Shown: positions 1-7,627 of the stretch, one piece after another
Layout: every line of letters starts with the position of its first letter
Numbering within the stretch: position 1 is the first letter of the stretch
Assembly: GCA_003555145.1 (NCBI GenBank)
Contig: PWID01000121.1
Span: 1-33,788, forward strand
Direction of reading: 5' to 3'
DNA length: 33,788 bases
Source of the DNA: Balneolia bacterium
GTDB taxonomy: Bacteria > Bacteroidota > Rhodothermia > Balneolales > Cyclonatronaceae
Position numbers and translations under genes: made by a program
Notes under the pieces: model-generated
Seen by the model: the letters and a program-made list of their open reading frames with translations, nothing else
Database searches by the model: none
What the model was told of the DNA's origin: nothing

Positions 1-762
1 AACCCGAGAATCATCCCCATTTTTGCATTGCTTTTCCTGCTTCTAGCTTCCTGCGATACTGTGGATCCGCTCGAATCGGCAGAGCTGACCGAAGAGCAGC
101 GCGCCGAAGCCTATCGTCTGGCGCTTTGGTACACGGGCGAGCTTCAGCCTTCGGAGGCCGATGTGCAATCAGCCGCCCGTACACTCAGCCAGATCCGAAC
201 ACGATATGGTAACCGGAGTGAGTTTATTCGAGACTCGAACTTTGTAACACCATGGGTTCCGAATCGGTTAAACCTTATGGTCACCGTGGAGACCAGGGCA
301 GAGTATGATGCTGAAGGTTCATGGCCCTGGGAGGCAGATTCAGATCTTCCGCAGCCGGAATCGTACCGGACTTATAATTTTTCATCGGTACATGTAGGCC
401 TGTCGTTTGAAGAGGATCTACATCCCGGCAGGTTGTGCAGCCTGTATCTGGAGCGGGGATATGTAATAAACTGCTATCCGGATTATTATGGGTTCATAGG
501 TTTAGGACGCCATGGAGTTATTGTGGAAGTCATTTCGGACCAGATTCGATGGTTCTCATTTCAAAGTCAGAACACATTTGGTCCCGGGAGCTCCGAATTC
601 CATTTAATCATCGAATCGAACGGGTCGCTCATATACAAAGAGAATCCTGATAATTTTGATTTCTTTGAAATGAACGAAGCCTTTTCCAGCTGGCAGATTC
701 CCCAAATTGGAAATGATTTTGAACCTCACGGGGCAGTGGAAATTCCCAACGCCGATCGGTAA
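1..762 (+). CDS. Lipoprotein of unknown function, 5' end outside the window
   Basis: The reading frame is open from base 1 and encodes a hydrophobic stretch ending in LLLASC, a good lipobox (L-A-S|C), so the mature protein would be a lipid-anchored envelope protein. The first in-window start would be a TTG at 28, inside the signal peptide. The true start therefore probably lies a few codons upstream of the window. The mature part has about 235 residues, is acidic and rich in aromatic residues, and has a helical N-terminal portion followed by a probable beta-rich domain. It contains only two further cysteines. I recognise no domain. The TAA stop overlaps the first arm of a palindrome. The neighbour cysM is convergent. 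Confidence 0.75.
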   Translation, partial: NPRIIPIFALLFLLLASCDTVDPLESAELTEEQRAEAYRLALWYTGELQPSEADVQSAARTLSQIRTRYGNRSEFIRDSNFVTPWVPNRLNLMVTVETRAEYDAEGSWPWEADSDLPQPESYRTYNFSSVHVGLSFEEDLHPGRLCSLYLERGYVINCYPDYYGFIGLGRHGVIVEVISDQIRWFSFQSQNTFGPGSSEFHLIIESNGSLIYKENPDNFDFFEMNEAFSSWQIPQIGNDFEPHGAVEIPNADR

Positions 763-877
763 GTTTATTACCGTCAGCTGAAGCAAACGGTAATAAACTT
801 ACCAGCTACGTTCTTATTTGGGGCTAAAGCCCCGGTTGCGGGCTGCTTAATTACCGTTGACTGAAGTCAACGGTAAT
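761..877. repeat. REP-like cluster of three palindromes
   Basis: Three inverted repeats sit in 117 bases between convergent genes. The first has perfect 14-bp arms at 761-774 and 787-800 around a 12-base loop. The second is GGGGCTAAAGCCCC at 820-833. The third has perfect 13-bp arms at 850-862 and 865-877 around a GA loop. The outer two share the arm core ATTACCGT and the apex CTGAAG, so they are copies of one unit. This matches the general look of bacterial REP/BIME elements, which are often mobilised by RAYT transposases. None is encoded here. It may also stop transcription from both sides, although no T-tract follows the stems. Confidence 0.7.
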
Positions 878-888
878 AGAAAAACGCC

Positions 889-1773
889 CTAAATATCCTC
901 GAACAAAGGTGAGCTCAGATAGCGATCGCCGCGGTCGCAGGTGATGCAGACGATGAGACCTTCATCCAGCTCTATGGCCAGCTTCATGGCCGCCTGAAGC
1001 GCGCCACCGCTGCTCATGCCGGCAAGAATGCCTTCTTCCTTTGCCATTCTGCGGGTCATGCGGGTGGCTTCGGCCTCGCTCACGTCTATGATACGATCCA
1101 CGCGTTCTTTTTCGTAAATGGCAGGCAAAAACTCCGGTGACCACCGCCGGATTCCCGGAATGCTGGAGCCGTCCTTCGGCTGGGTGCCTACAATCTGCAC
1201 CTCAGAGCTCTGTTCTTTCAGGTAGCGCGAAACGCCCATGATGGTGCCGGTTGTGCCCATGGAGGATACAAAGTGCGTGATTTTGCCGTTGGTGTCCCGC
1301 CAGATTTCGGGTCCGGTGGTGTTGTAGTGCATGCGGTAGTTATCCGGATTGCCGAACTGATTGAGAATCACGTAGCCATGCTTTTCGGCCAGCTCTTCGG
1401 CATGGGTGCGGGAGTACTCAATGGTTCCCTCGGCCGGAGTGAGGATCACCTCGGCACCGTAGGCCTTCATGGTTTGAACCCGCTCTTTAGTCGAGTTTTC
1501 GGGCATCACCAGCTTAATACTGATACCCTTCAGTCGTGCAATCATGGCCAGCGCAATGCCCGTATTCCCGCTCGTGGCCTCAACAATGGTGTCGCCGGAT
1601 TTCAGGTCGCCACGCTCTATGGCGCCGTTAATCATACCCAAAGCGGCACGGTCCTTCACACTACCGCCCGGATTCTGCCCCTCCAGCTTACAGAATATGG
1701 AAACATTCTTTTTCACAGGAATATGCTTGAGCTGTACAAGGGGCGTGTTTCCAATCAGGTCTTCGATATACAT
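889..1773 (-). CDS. cysM: Cysteine synthase B (O-acetylserine sulfhydrylase, CysM type)
   Basis: PLP enzyme of 294 residues that makes cysteine from O-acetylserine and sulfide (CysM members can also use thiosulfate). The PLP lysine is K40 in NPGGSVKDRAAL. The substrate loop TSGNTG is at residues 67-72. The phosphate-binding loop SSMGTTGT and the late motif GSSIPGIRRW are present. EATSGNTGIALAM and CDRGDRYLS match CysM rather than CysK. The ATG at 1771-1773 gives the normal start MYIEDLIGNTPLV. A 36-residue upstream extension in the same frame lacks homology and was dropped. No clear Shine-Dalgarno is visible. It lies 146 bases downstream of cysE on the same strand, so the two final steps of cysteine synthesis are adjacent. 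Confidence 0.95.
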   Translation of the reverse strand: MYIEDLIGNTPLVQLKHIPVKKNVSIFCKLEGQNPGGSVKDRAALGMINGAIERGDLKSGDTIVEATSGNTGIALAMIARLKGISIKLVMPENSTKERVQTMKAYGAEVILTPAEGTIEYSRTHAEELAEKHGYVILNQFGNPDNYRMHYNTTGPEIWRDTNGKITHFVSSMGTTGTIMGVSRYLKEQSSEVQIVGTQPKDGSSIPGIRRWSPEFLPAIYEKERVDRIIDVSEAEATRMTRRMAKEEGILAGMSSGGALQAAMKLAIELDEGLIVCITCDRGDRYLSSPLFEDI

Positions 1774-1890
1774 GGCGGGACAGTTATTGCGTGGTAATGA
1801 ATTTTGAGCTGTTTTAAGGACAAAGACAAAAGTTTTTCCGGTTCGGCAATGATAAGCGAAACCGTAATTATTCAAATCCAATCAAAAATG

Positions 1891-1913
1891 AAAAAATCAG
1901 ATTTCAGAAATCT
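1891..1913 (-). terminator. Weak terminator-like hairpin between cysE and cysM
   Basis: Read on the minus strand just after the cysE stop: a 6-bp stem AGATTT/AAATCT with a 3-base loop, followed by GA and six T. The stem is A/T-rich, so termination would be partial at best. It could attenuate read-through from cysE into cysM. Confidence 0.3.
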
Positions 1914-1919
1914 AAAGGG

Positions 1920-2720
1920 TCAGTATTTTACCGCGCCGCCTTCGGGCTGGTAGTAGATTTTTGAATGAGGAGCCACGCTTTCGGTCAGCCAGACGTTGCC
2001 GCCAATTATACTGTGATGCCCCACGACCGTTTTACCGCCCAGAATGGTTGCTCCGGCGTAAATCACTACGTGATCTTCAATATCGGGATGGCGCTTGATC
2101 TTGGCATCCTCTTTCCTCACGCTTAAAGCTCCAAGCGTAACGCCCTGATAGACCTTAACGTGGTTTCCGATTCGGGTGGTTTCACCAATAACTACGCCGG
2201 TGCCATGATCAATACAAAAATGGCGGCCAATTTGGGCGGCGGGGTGGATATCGATACCTGTTTTGCTGTGAGCGATCGATGAAATAATGCGCGCGATTAA
2301 ATCCAGATTTTTATCACACATGCAGTGCGCTATCCGGTAGGCTGCTATCGCATAAAAACCTGGATAGGTACGAACAACCTCGGTGAGGCTTTTTGCAGCG
2401 GGGTCTCCATCATAAACGGCCTGAATGTCTTCACGAAGCATCTCGCGGATTTCCGGCAGGGACTCAAACACATGGTGAAGAATGGCCTCATCTTCTTCCG
2501 CATTACGATCCATTCTTTTGGACAGAATAAAGCGGAAATCGTCTTTCAGACTTTCGAAGCTCTTTTCGAAATCATCAAATGATTCGTAGGTCTCGGTGCT
2601 TATTTCCGGAAACAAAAACGCCAGCAGCTTGTTAAAAAAATCCGATACCAAAGCCGGAGAGGGGCAACGGGAAGCGACTTTAAAGTCTTTGTAGAGTTGC
2701 TTAATAAAAGAGGGTTCCAT
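1920..2720 (-). CDS. cysE: Serine O-acetyltransferase
   Basis: Protein of 266 residues that transfers acetyl from acetyl-CoA to L-serine, giving the O-acetylserine used by the downstream CysM. The N-terminal ~110 residues are a helical domain. The C-terminal part (about 150-245) is a left-handed parallel beta-helix of hexapeptide repeats. The catalytic dyad of the family is visible: D157 in GIDIHPAAQIG and H172 in DHGTGVVIGET. The long N-terminal domain resembles the EpsC-like subgroup more than the short Bacillus form. The start is ATG at 2718-2720. The C-terminus ends in ...GGAVKY without the usual Ile tail that docks into CysK, which fits pairing with a CysM-type partner (inference). Confidence 0.94.
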   Translation of the reverse strand: MEPSFIKQLYKDFKVASRCPSPALVSDFFNKLLAFLFPEISTETYESFDDFEKSFESLKDDFRFILSKRMDRNAEEDEAILHHVFESLPEIREMLREDIQAVYDGDPAAKSLTEVVRTYPGFYAIAAYRIAHCMCDKNLDLIARIISSIAHSKTGIDIHPAAQIGRHFCIDHGTGVVIGETTRIGNHVKVYQGVTLGALSVRKEDAKIKRHPDIEDHVVIYAGATILGGKTVVGHHSIIGGNVWLTESVAPHSKIYYQPEGGAVKY

Positions 2721-2782
2721 GGGTGTCTTTTTAAAATGTTACAGAGCCTTCTTAAACATGTAAGCTGATTATGCCGTTCTGA

Positions 2783-3199
2783 TTAAGCTTCAATAACGGC
2801 TTCGTAAGTTATTGGAATGTTCGGGTCGAGGGTTGCTCCCACGGAACAGTATTTCTCAACCGAGAGCTTCACGGCACGGTCGGCCTTGGCCTGGTTCACA
2901 GCACCCTTCATTTTAAAAATAAAATGCATACTTGTGAAGGGTTTTGCATCGCCTTCTTCCGCACGGTCTGCTTTAGCAGAAATAGTAAGGTTCTCCAGAG
3001 GCTCGCGCTGTTTTTTTAAGATACTAACCACATCGAACGCGCTGCAGGATGCAACGGCAGTGAGCAGTAGTTCCATGGGCCGCATTCCCTTGCCTTCACC
3101 ACCAACGGCCGGGCCGCCATCCATATGCACGGTGTTCCCGTCGGAATTGGCAGCTTCAAAATGCAGATTGTCGTTCAGCTGTTTGATTTCTACTTCCAT
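2783..3199 (-). CDS. OsmC/YhfA-family protein
   Basis: Protein of 138 residues of the OsmC/Ohr superfamily, whose members reduce organic hydroperoxides with a cysteine pair. The two conserved cysteines are C52 in AVASCSAFDV and C118 in EKYCSVGATL. The helix-capping Glu of PMELLLTAVASC is also present. The sequence GGEGKGMRPMELLL is closer to the YhfA-like branch than to Ohr, so substrate is uncertain. It is probably cytosolic, as there is no signal peptide. It sits 32 bases after the purine phosphorylase gene and 62 before cysE, probably on the same transcript. A link to sulfur or thiol stress handling is plausible but not proven. Confidence 0.85.
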   Translation of the reverse strand: MEVEIKQLNDNLHFEAANSDGNTVHMDGGPAVGGEGKGMRPMELLLTAVASCSAFDVVSILKKQREPLENLTISAKADRAEEGDAKPFTSMHFIFKMKGAVNQAKADRAVKLSVEKYCSVGATLDPNIPITYEAVIEA

Positions 3200-3231
3200 A
3201 GCAAATAGTCTTTTGGGGGTTATAAAATGTG

Positions 3232-4026
3232 TCAGATACCGGATTGAATAAGCTTATTCACAAAGCGGGCGAAGTCTTCTTTCCGGCTTTCGGCCGTTTC
3301 CTTAACATCGCTGTGATCCAGCTTCTGATGGTTAACGCCAGTGGCCATATTGGTAACCAGCGAAATGCCAATACAGCTGATGCCAAGCCTCGTGGCTTCG
3401 AGCATCTCAGGGGCGGTGCTCATACCGACCACATCGGCACCCATGGTACGGTAGGCGCGTACTTCAGCCTTGGTTTCGTAGGTCGGACCCTTTACATAGA
3501 AATAGGTTCCGTGCTGAAGGTGTATGCCGGAATCGGCGGCAAGTTTCAAAATCTTCGATCTAAGGGGCTTGATGTCGTAGCGCACATTCGACTTCGGAAC
3601 GCCTTTGTAGCTGTAGGCGTAGCCGGGAGACATAAAGTCGTTAATGAGCATGAGGTCGCCTGTTTCCAGTCTTCCGTTAACTCCGCCGGCCGCGTTGCTT
3701 ATAATCAGCTTTTTGATGCCGAGCTCGTGTACAATGCGTACAAGGCAGAGGGAAACATCCATATCGTGGCCTTCGTAGCTGTGGAAGCGACCGCCAAATG
3801 CCAGTACCTTTTTGGCGCCGGAGTTTCCGTAATGAACGGTGCCTGAATGTCCGGTAACGGTTACTTCCGGCATCCCGCTAATTTCAGAATAGGGAATGTC
3901 AATCCGATCGGTGAGTGAGTCGGCAAAATCACCCAGGCCGGATCCTAAAATTACAGCTACGTCTGCATCGGTGATATCTCGCTCGAAAAGATGAGCCGCT
4001 ATTTCGGCAATATTTACTTCAGTCAT
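3232..4026 (-). CDS. Purine nucleoside phosphorylase, type I (trimeric PNP/MTAP family)
   Basis: Protein of 264 residues that splits purine nucleosides with phosphate to base and ribose 1-phosphate (purine salvage). Visible family motifs are the phosphate loop VAVILGSGLGDF, the GRFHSYEGH motif, LIISNAAGGVN, GPTYETKAEVR and GMSTAPEMLEA. The Asn in SLVTNMATG (Asp in MTAP) suggests 6-oxopurine substrates (inosine, guanosine). The start is the ATG at 4024-4026. The longer frame to 4116 would translate codons of the upstream gene and adds a residue run unlike the family. The first 8 bases overlap the end of the MBL-fold gene (its TGA is at 4019-4021), which suggests translational coupling. Confidence 0.93.
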   Translation of the reverse strand: MTEVNIAEIAAHLFERDITDADVAVILGSGLGDFADSLTDRIDIPYSEISGMPEVTVTGHSGTVHYGNSGAKKVLAFGGRFHSYEGHDMDVSLCLVRIVHELGIKKLIISNAAGGVNGRLETGDLMLINDFMSPGYAYSYKGVPKSNVRYDIKPLRSKILKLAADSGIHLQHGTYFYVKGPTYETKAEVRAYRTMGADVVGMSTAPEMLEATRLGISCIGISLVTNMATGVNHQKLDHSDVKETAESRKEDFARFVNKLIQSGI

Positions 4027-4813
4027 TAAAAAAATCTGCGTTTGTGATCGTATACCCTTTGTCCTTGCTGTAGTCCGTGAGCCGGAACATCGGGTGGGTG
4101 TAATCATGATACGCAAGAATTATGGCTTTTTCATCATAAACCCTGCGGCTTAGCTCCTCGCGAAGCTTCATGCTTTTTTTGCCGTCGAAGTCGTATTTAG
4201 CCGCATATCTGCGGTTAATTGCGCCACGGGTTCCAAGAACGTCGCCGGCCATCAAGAAGAGCTGGTCGCCCAGACGTACTTCTGTGAGCCGGCTGAATTC
4301 GGTGTGTCCACCCATATTTTTACTGCTTATGTACTCATTCGGGCTGGCTTCATCATCCATGAGCTCCAGATCGGCCCGGGCTTCGATGAAGTCAAGAAAC
4401 TCGGTTTGCGGGCCCTCATCGTCGGAAATTGACTGCAGTTTTGCCCACTCTTTGCCGGAAGCCCAAATGGTGGCGTCGGGAAAGGTGAGCTCCCAGTAGC
4501 CGTTGGTATTGTGAGCGAGCCCGCCAATATGGTCGTAATGAAGGTGGCTGCAAAACACGTCGGTTATGTCGCGTTCGCTCAGGCCTTCATTTTCGAGATT
4601 GGCAATCATTTTAGGGTGATGGCTTTCAATCCCGAACGTACCGAGCCCGCAGTCGATAAGCATATTTCGGTCGGGCGTCTGTATCAGAAACGGATTTAAG
4701 GCTAGCTTAAGCGCACCTTTAGCCGGTGAATCATCTTTGTCTATCTGATTAAATTTTTTGTCGAGTCCTACGGAGTAGGTCCCTTCATGCAGCGGTTTCA
4801 GACTGAAACTCAT
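4019..4813 (-). CDS. MBL-fold metallo-hydrolase, lactonase-like
   Basis: Metallo-beta-lactamase-fold protein of 264 residues. The zinc motif SHLHYDHIGG places H90, H92, D94 and H95. Further ligands are H170 (MGGHTEFS), D191 (MAGDVLG) and H236 (AYHDYTH). The N-terminal half carries the usual LIDCGLG strand. Order and spacing resemble the YtnP/AHL-lactonase-like branch, but substrate cannot be told from sequence. There is no signal peptide, so it is cytosolic. The ATG overlaps the phoH stop as ATGA (4810-4813), and its own stop overlaps the phosphorylase start. The three genes are therefore tightly coupled. Confidence 0.87.
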   Translation of the reverse strand: MSFSLKPLHEGTYSVGLDKKFNQIDKDDSPAKGALKLALNPFLIQTPDRNMLIDCGLGTFGIESHHPKMIANLENEGLSERDITDVFCSHLHYDHIGGLAHNTNGYWELTFPDATIWASGKEWAKLQSISDDEGPQTEFLDFIEARADLELMDDEASPNEYISSKNMGGHTEFSRLTEVRLGDQLFLMAGDVLGTRGAINRRYAAKYDFDGKKSMKLREELSRRVYDEKAIILAYHDYTHPMFRLTDYSKDKGYTITNADFFND

Positions 4814-5823
4814 TCTTTTCTCTTAGATTTACGCTCTTTTTTTTCCAGCTTTTCCAGCATTCTCTCTTCTGCTTCCTCGTGTTTTTCGTAGGCAGATATA
4901 ATCTCACGAATAAGCTTATGTCGAACTACATCACGCTGATCCAAATAAACAAAGTCGATTCCCTTAATATCTTTCAGAATGGTTTGTATAGAAATCAGTC
5001 CGGACTGCTTCAAGCGGGGTAAGTCGGTCTGGGTAACATCACCCGTAATAATAGCTCTCGAATTGAAGCCAAGACGCGTGAGGAACATCTTCATCTGCAT
5101 ATTGGTGGCATTCTGGGCTTCATCCAGAATCACAAAGGCGTTGTTAAGTGTGCGTCCGCGCATGTAGGCGAGGGGCGCGATTTCAATCACGTTTTTAGTC
5201 ATGTGCAGGTCGAGGCGGTCCTTATCGATCATTTCCTCCAGTGAATCGTAAAGCGGGCGCAGGTACGGATCGATTTTGTCTTTCAATCCGCCGGGAAGAA
5301 AACCAAGGCTTTCTCCAGCCTCAACTGCGGGGCGTACAAGCACAATTTTCTTAACCTTTTTGTCTTTAAGCGCCTTTACGGCTATAGCTACAGAGGTATA
5401 GGTTTTACCCGTACCGGCCGGGCCAATAGCAAAAACAATATCATTAACGGCAGATGACTCCACGATTTTCTTCTGATTGGGAGTTTTTGCACGAACGACT
5501 TCACCGGTGTGCGTGTGCACAATAGCATCTTCATCTTTTTTCACCAGGCCTTCAACTATGCGGTCGCTTGTCTTCATATTCAGAAGCGTGTTAACGTCCT
5601 GATCTGAGATGGCTTTATTACGCAGCGCCAGACGAATAAGCTGATTGAGGATATCGTTGATTTCGGCAAAATCCTCATTTGAGCCCGTTATTTTTATTTT
5701 GTTGCCTCGTGCGGTGAGGCTGGCCCCGGGATAAGCCCGTTCAATCTGTTTGAGAATTTTATCCTGAATTCCCAATACGAGAACCGGCTCTACATCCTGA
5801 ATGATAATCGTTTGTTCTATCAA
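4810..5823 (-). CDS. phoH: PhoH-family ATPase
   Basis: Cytosolic P-loop ATPase of 337 residues, PhoH/YbeZ type, a family tied to RNA metabolism and ribosome maturation (often with YbeY). Walker A is GPAGTGKT at 134-141. Walker B is VILDEAQN with D234-E235. VRPAVEAGESLGFLPG is a hallmark of the family. The N-terminal ~110 residues form the small KH-like domain (LTARGNKIKITG). The C-terminus is a highly charged Glu/Lys tail that may be coiled. The only plausible initiator is TTG at 5821-5823; upstream codons in frame hold no ATG before a stop. YbeY, its usual partner, is not in the window. It lies 88 bases downstream of rpe. Confidence 0.93.
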   Translation of the reverse strand: MIEQTIIIQDVEPVLVLGIQDKILKQIERAYPGASLTARGNKIKITGSNEDFAEINDILNQLIRLALRNKAISDQDVNTLLNMKTSDRIVEGLVKKDEDAIVHTHTGEVVRAKTPNQKKIVESSAVNDIVFAIGPAGTGKTYTSVAIAVKALKDKKVKKIVLVRPAVEAGESLGFLPGGLKDKIDPYLRPLYDSLEEMIDKDRLDLHMTKNVIEIAPLAYMRGRTLNNAFVILDEAQNATNMQMKMFLTRLGFNSRAIITGDVTQTDLPRLKQSGLISIQTILKDIKGIDFVYLDQRDVVRHKLIREIISAYEKHEEAEERMLEKLEKKERKSKRKE

Positions 5824-5871
5824 ATTAGTCTCAGCAAGGTTTATTGAACAAGGTTGTTGTCTATACTATGT

Positions 5872-5899
5872 TGAATGAATATACATGAAGATTCATTCA
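5872..5899. repeat. Inverted repeat upstream of phoH
   Basis: Perfect 9-bp arms TGAATGAAT and ATTCATTCA flank a 10-base spacer in the 88-base gap between rpe and phoH. No T-tract follows on the minus strand, so a terminator is unlikely. It could be an mRNA hairpin or an operator for phoH. Confidence 0.4.
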
Positions 5900-5911
5900 T
5901 TGCGGGACGCC

Positions 5912-6619
5912 TCAGGTTAAATTACTGCTACCAATTATGGCCTTCTGGAAAAGCTTCTGGATTTGCTCATTTTTGTCGTTTGCACCAAAAACGCTGCTAC
6001 CAGCCACAATTACGTCTGTGCCTGCTGCTGCAATATCCTCGACGTTGCCCGGGCCTGCGCCTCCGTCTATTTCAATGAGGAAATTCAGGTCCATATGCTT
6101 GCGCCAGGTTATGAGACGCTCAATCTTTTGCAACGATGACTGTATGAATTTTTGACCGCCAAAGCCAGGATTTACGCTCATTACGCACACCAAATCGACT
6201 TCAGGAAGAAGCTCTTCGATTGCCGTTAAAGGTGTTCCCGGGTTGATGGCCACGCCGCGGTATAAACCCAGCTCTTTTATAGCCCCCAGGGTACGGTGGA
6301 TGTGTGGATCGGCCTCAACATGCACCGTAATAAGATTGGCACCTGCTTTTGCAAAATCGTTTATATAGCGATCGGGGTTGTAGATCATCAGGTGGACGTC
6401 CAGAAAACCTTCGGGTGCGCTTCTGCGAGCGGCCTCTACAACCAAAGATCCATAGCTGATGTTCGGTACAAAATGGCCATCCATTACATCGCAGTGTATC
6501 CAGCTAACGCCGGCCTCTGTACAGGCTTTGATGTCCTCACCCAGACGCGTATAGTCGGCGGCAAGGATGGATGGGGCTATGGTAGGGAATGAGTAGTTTT
6601 TGGACAGCGGATGAGACAT
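5912..6619 (-). CDS. rpe: Ribulose-phosphate 3-epimerase
   Basis: TIM-barrel enzyme of 235 residues interconverting ribulose 5-phosphate and xylulose 5-phosphate in the pentose phosphate pathway. Active-site elements are seen: S17 in IAPSILAAD, H42-x-D44 and M46 in HCDVMDGHFVPN, H76 in LDVHLMI, D185 in IEIDGGAG and the phosphate loop VAGSSVFG. The ATG at 6617-6619 was chosen. A GTG two codons upstream (6623-6625) is possible. It follows the PASTA gene by about 55 bases on the same strand. In Firmicutes a PASTA kinase and rpe share the fmt-rsmB-prkC-rsgA-rpe cluster, so the neighbourhood looks like a remnant of that ancient order (inference). Confidence 0.95.
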   Translation of the reverse strand: MSHPLSKNYSFPTIAPSILAADYTRLGEDIKACTEAGVSWIHCDVMDGHFVPNISYGSLVVEAARRSAPEGFLDVHLMIYNPDRYINDFAKAGANLITVHVEADPHIHRTLGAIKELGLYRGVAINPGTPLTAIEELLPEVDLVCVMSVNPGFGGQKFIQSSLQKIERLITWRKHMDLNFLIEIDGGAGPGNVEDIAAAGTDVIVAGSSVFGANDKNEQIQKLFQKAIIGSSNLT

Positions 6620-6674
6620 ATTCACAATACTTAAGGATACGGTTAGTGGAATGTAGTGTGATGGTTCGGCTTAT

Positions 6675-7532
6675 CTAATCGTCCTCGTTGCCACCCTCCT
6701 CGGGTACGCGAAGACTGTCTGGCGTTGCTTGTTCGACGTTGGTGGAATCTGTAATAATAGCGCCGCGTTCCTCGGTTTCCTGAATGTCGGATAGTTCGGA
6801 AACAACCAGGTTAATTCGGTCTCCCTCAAAAAGGGAGTCGGTTTCGGACGGAGTGAAACGAAGTATGGTGTTGGGTTCCACAAAAGCACTTGGCTGGAAT
6901 TCGATCTGACCCACACGGAGTCCGGCCTGCCTGATTTCGCGCTGGGCTACGGCCAGTCTTTTTCCGGTTAAATCTGGTATGGGTACCTTATTCATGCCAA
7001 GGCCATCACTTACAACCAGGTTTACAGGTGTACCTCTGCGCACGGATGTGCCTGCAGGTACGCTCTGGCTGAGCACCGTATTACGAAAGCGCGATGATGC
7101 TACCTCTACGTTACCGAGCTCCAGCCCGTGTGTACTGAGCTGTATCTGAGCATTTCGCAGCGAGAGGTTTACAATTTCAGGCACAATAGCTGTGGGCGTT
7201 TCTGAAGTATTAACCGTGAGGTAAATTTTCCGGTTTGGCTTTACGATGGAGTTACCGTCCGGCGCCTGATCGAGCACGTAGTCGGGCGGGAAATTTTCGT
7301 TGGAGCGGCGGTCCATCACTTCGAAACGCAGACCGGCACGGGTAAGCAGGTCTTCGGCGTCGGCAATACTTTTTTTAGTAACATCCGGTACTGTAACACC
7401 CTGATTGTAATTGGTGTATGCCGGCATGATGTAACGATCCATGAGGAAAAGTGTTACAACGGCAAGCACCGCCAGCGTAATGAGGCCGATATAAAGACGT
7501 TTATCTGTAAGTAAATTTATAATGCCAGACAT
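6675..7532 (-). CDS. Membrane-anchored protein with three PASTA domains, no kinase
   Basis: Protein of 285 residues. A short cytoplasmic N-terminus is followed by one transmembrane segment (about 13-31). Three PASTA repeats then lie in the periplasm: about 46-110 (VTVPDVTKKSIADAEDLL), 115-184 (AIVPEIVNLSLRNAQIQL) and 187-255 (VPIPDLTGKRLAVAQREI). PASTA domains bind muropeptides or beta-lactams and normally sit on Ser/Thr kinases or penicillin-binding proteins. Here no catalytic domain is present. The last 30 residues are acidic and look disordered. It is the first gene after a terminator, so it probably heads the rpe-phoH transcript. Likely role: cell-wall sensing or scaffolding (inference). 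Confidence 0.88.
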   Translation of the reverse strand: MSGIINLLTDKRLYIGLITLAVLAVVTLFLMDRYIMPAYTNYNQGVTVPDVTKKSIADAEDLLTRAGLRFEVMDRRSNENFPPDYVLDQAPDGNSIVKPNRKIYLTVNTSETPTAIVPEIVNLSLRNAQIQLSTHGLELGNVEVASSRFRNTVLSQSVPAGTSVRRGTPVNLVVSDGLGMNKVPIPDLTGKRLAVAQREIRQAGLRVGQIEFQPSAFVEPNTILRFTPSETDSLFEGDRINLVVSELSDIQETEERGAIITDSTNVEQATPDSLRVPEEGGNEDD

Positions 7533-7546
7533 AAATTTGAGCTGCT

Positions 7547-7569
7547 AAAAACCGGATTGAAGAATCCGG
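7547..7569 (-). terminator. Rho-independent terminator after the T9SS block
   Basis: On the minus strand, CCGGATT-CTTC-AATCCGG (stem 7552-7558/7563-7569) is followed by five T. It lies downstream of the DUF5683-like gene and just before the PASTA gene, separating the two transcription units. Confidence 0.7.
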
Positions 7570-7627
7570 CTGTAGCGCTGCTTTCCTGTGCTAAATGTTA
7601 AAGTGATGGTGGAGCGTGTCTAAAATA

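Noticed and set aside
1273-1797. 174-codon plus-strand frame
   Set aside because: Antisense shadow of cysM.
1774-1881. 36-residue N-terminal extension of cysM
   Set aside because: The family starts at MYIEDLIGNTPLV; the extension has no similarity to CysM and would leave a rare leader.
3229-3846. 205-codon plus-strand frame
   Set aside because: Antisense shadow of the purine phosphorylase, which has clear family motifs on minus.
4027-4116. 30-residue N-terminal extension of the purine phosphorylase
   Set aside because: It would overlap the MBL-fold gene by almost 100 bases; the ATG at 4024-4026 gives the normal length.
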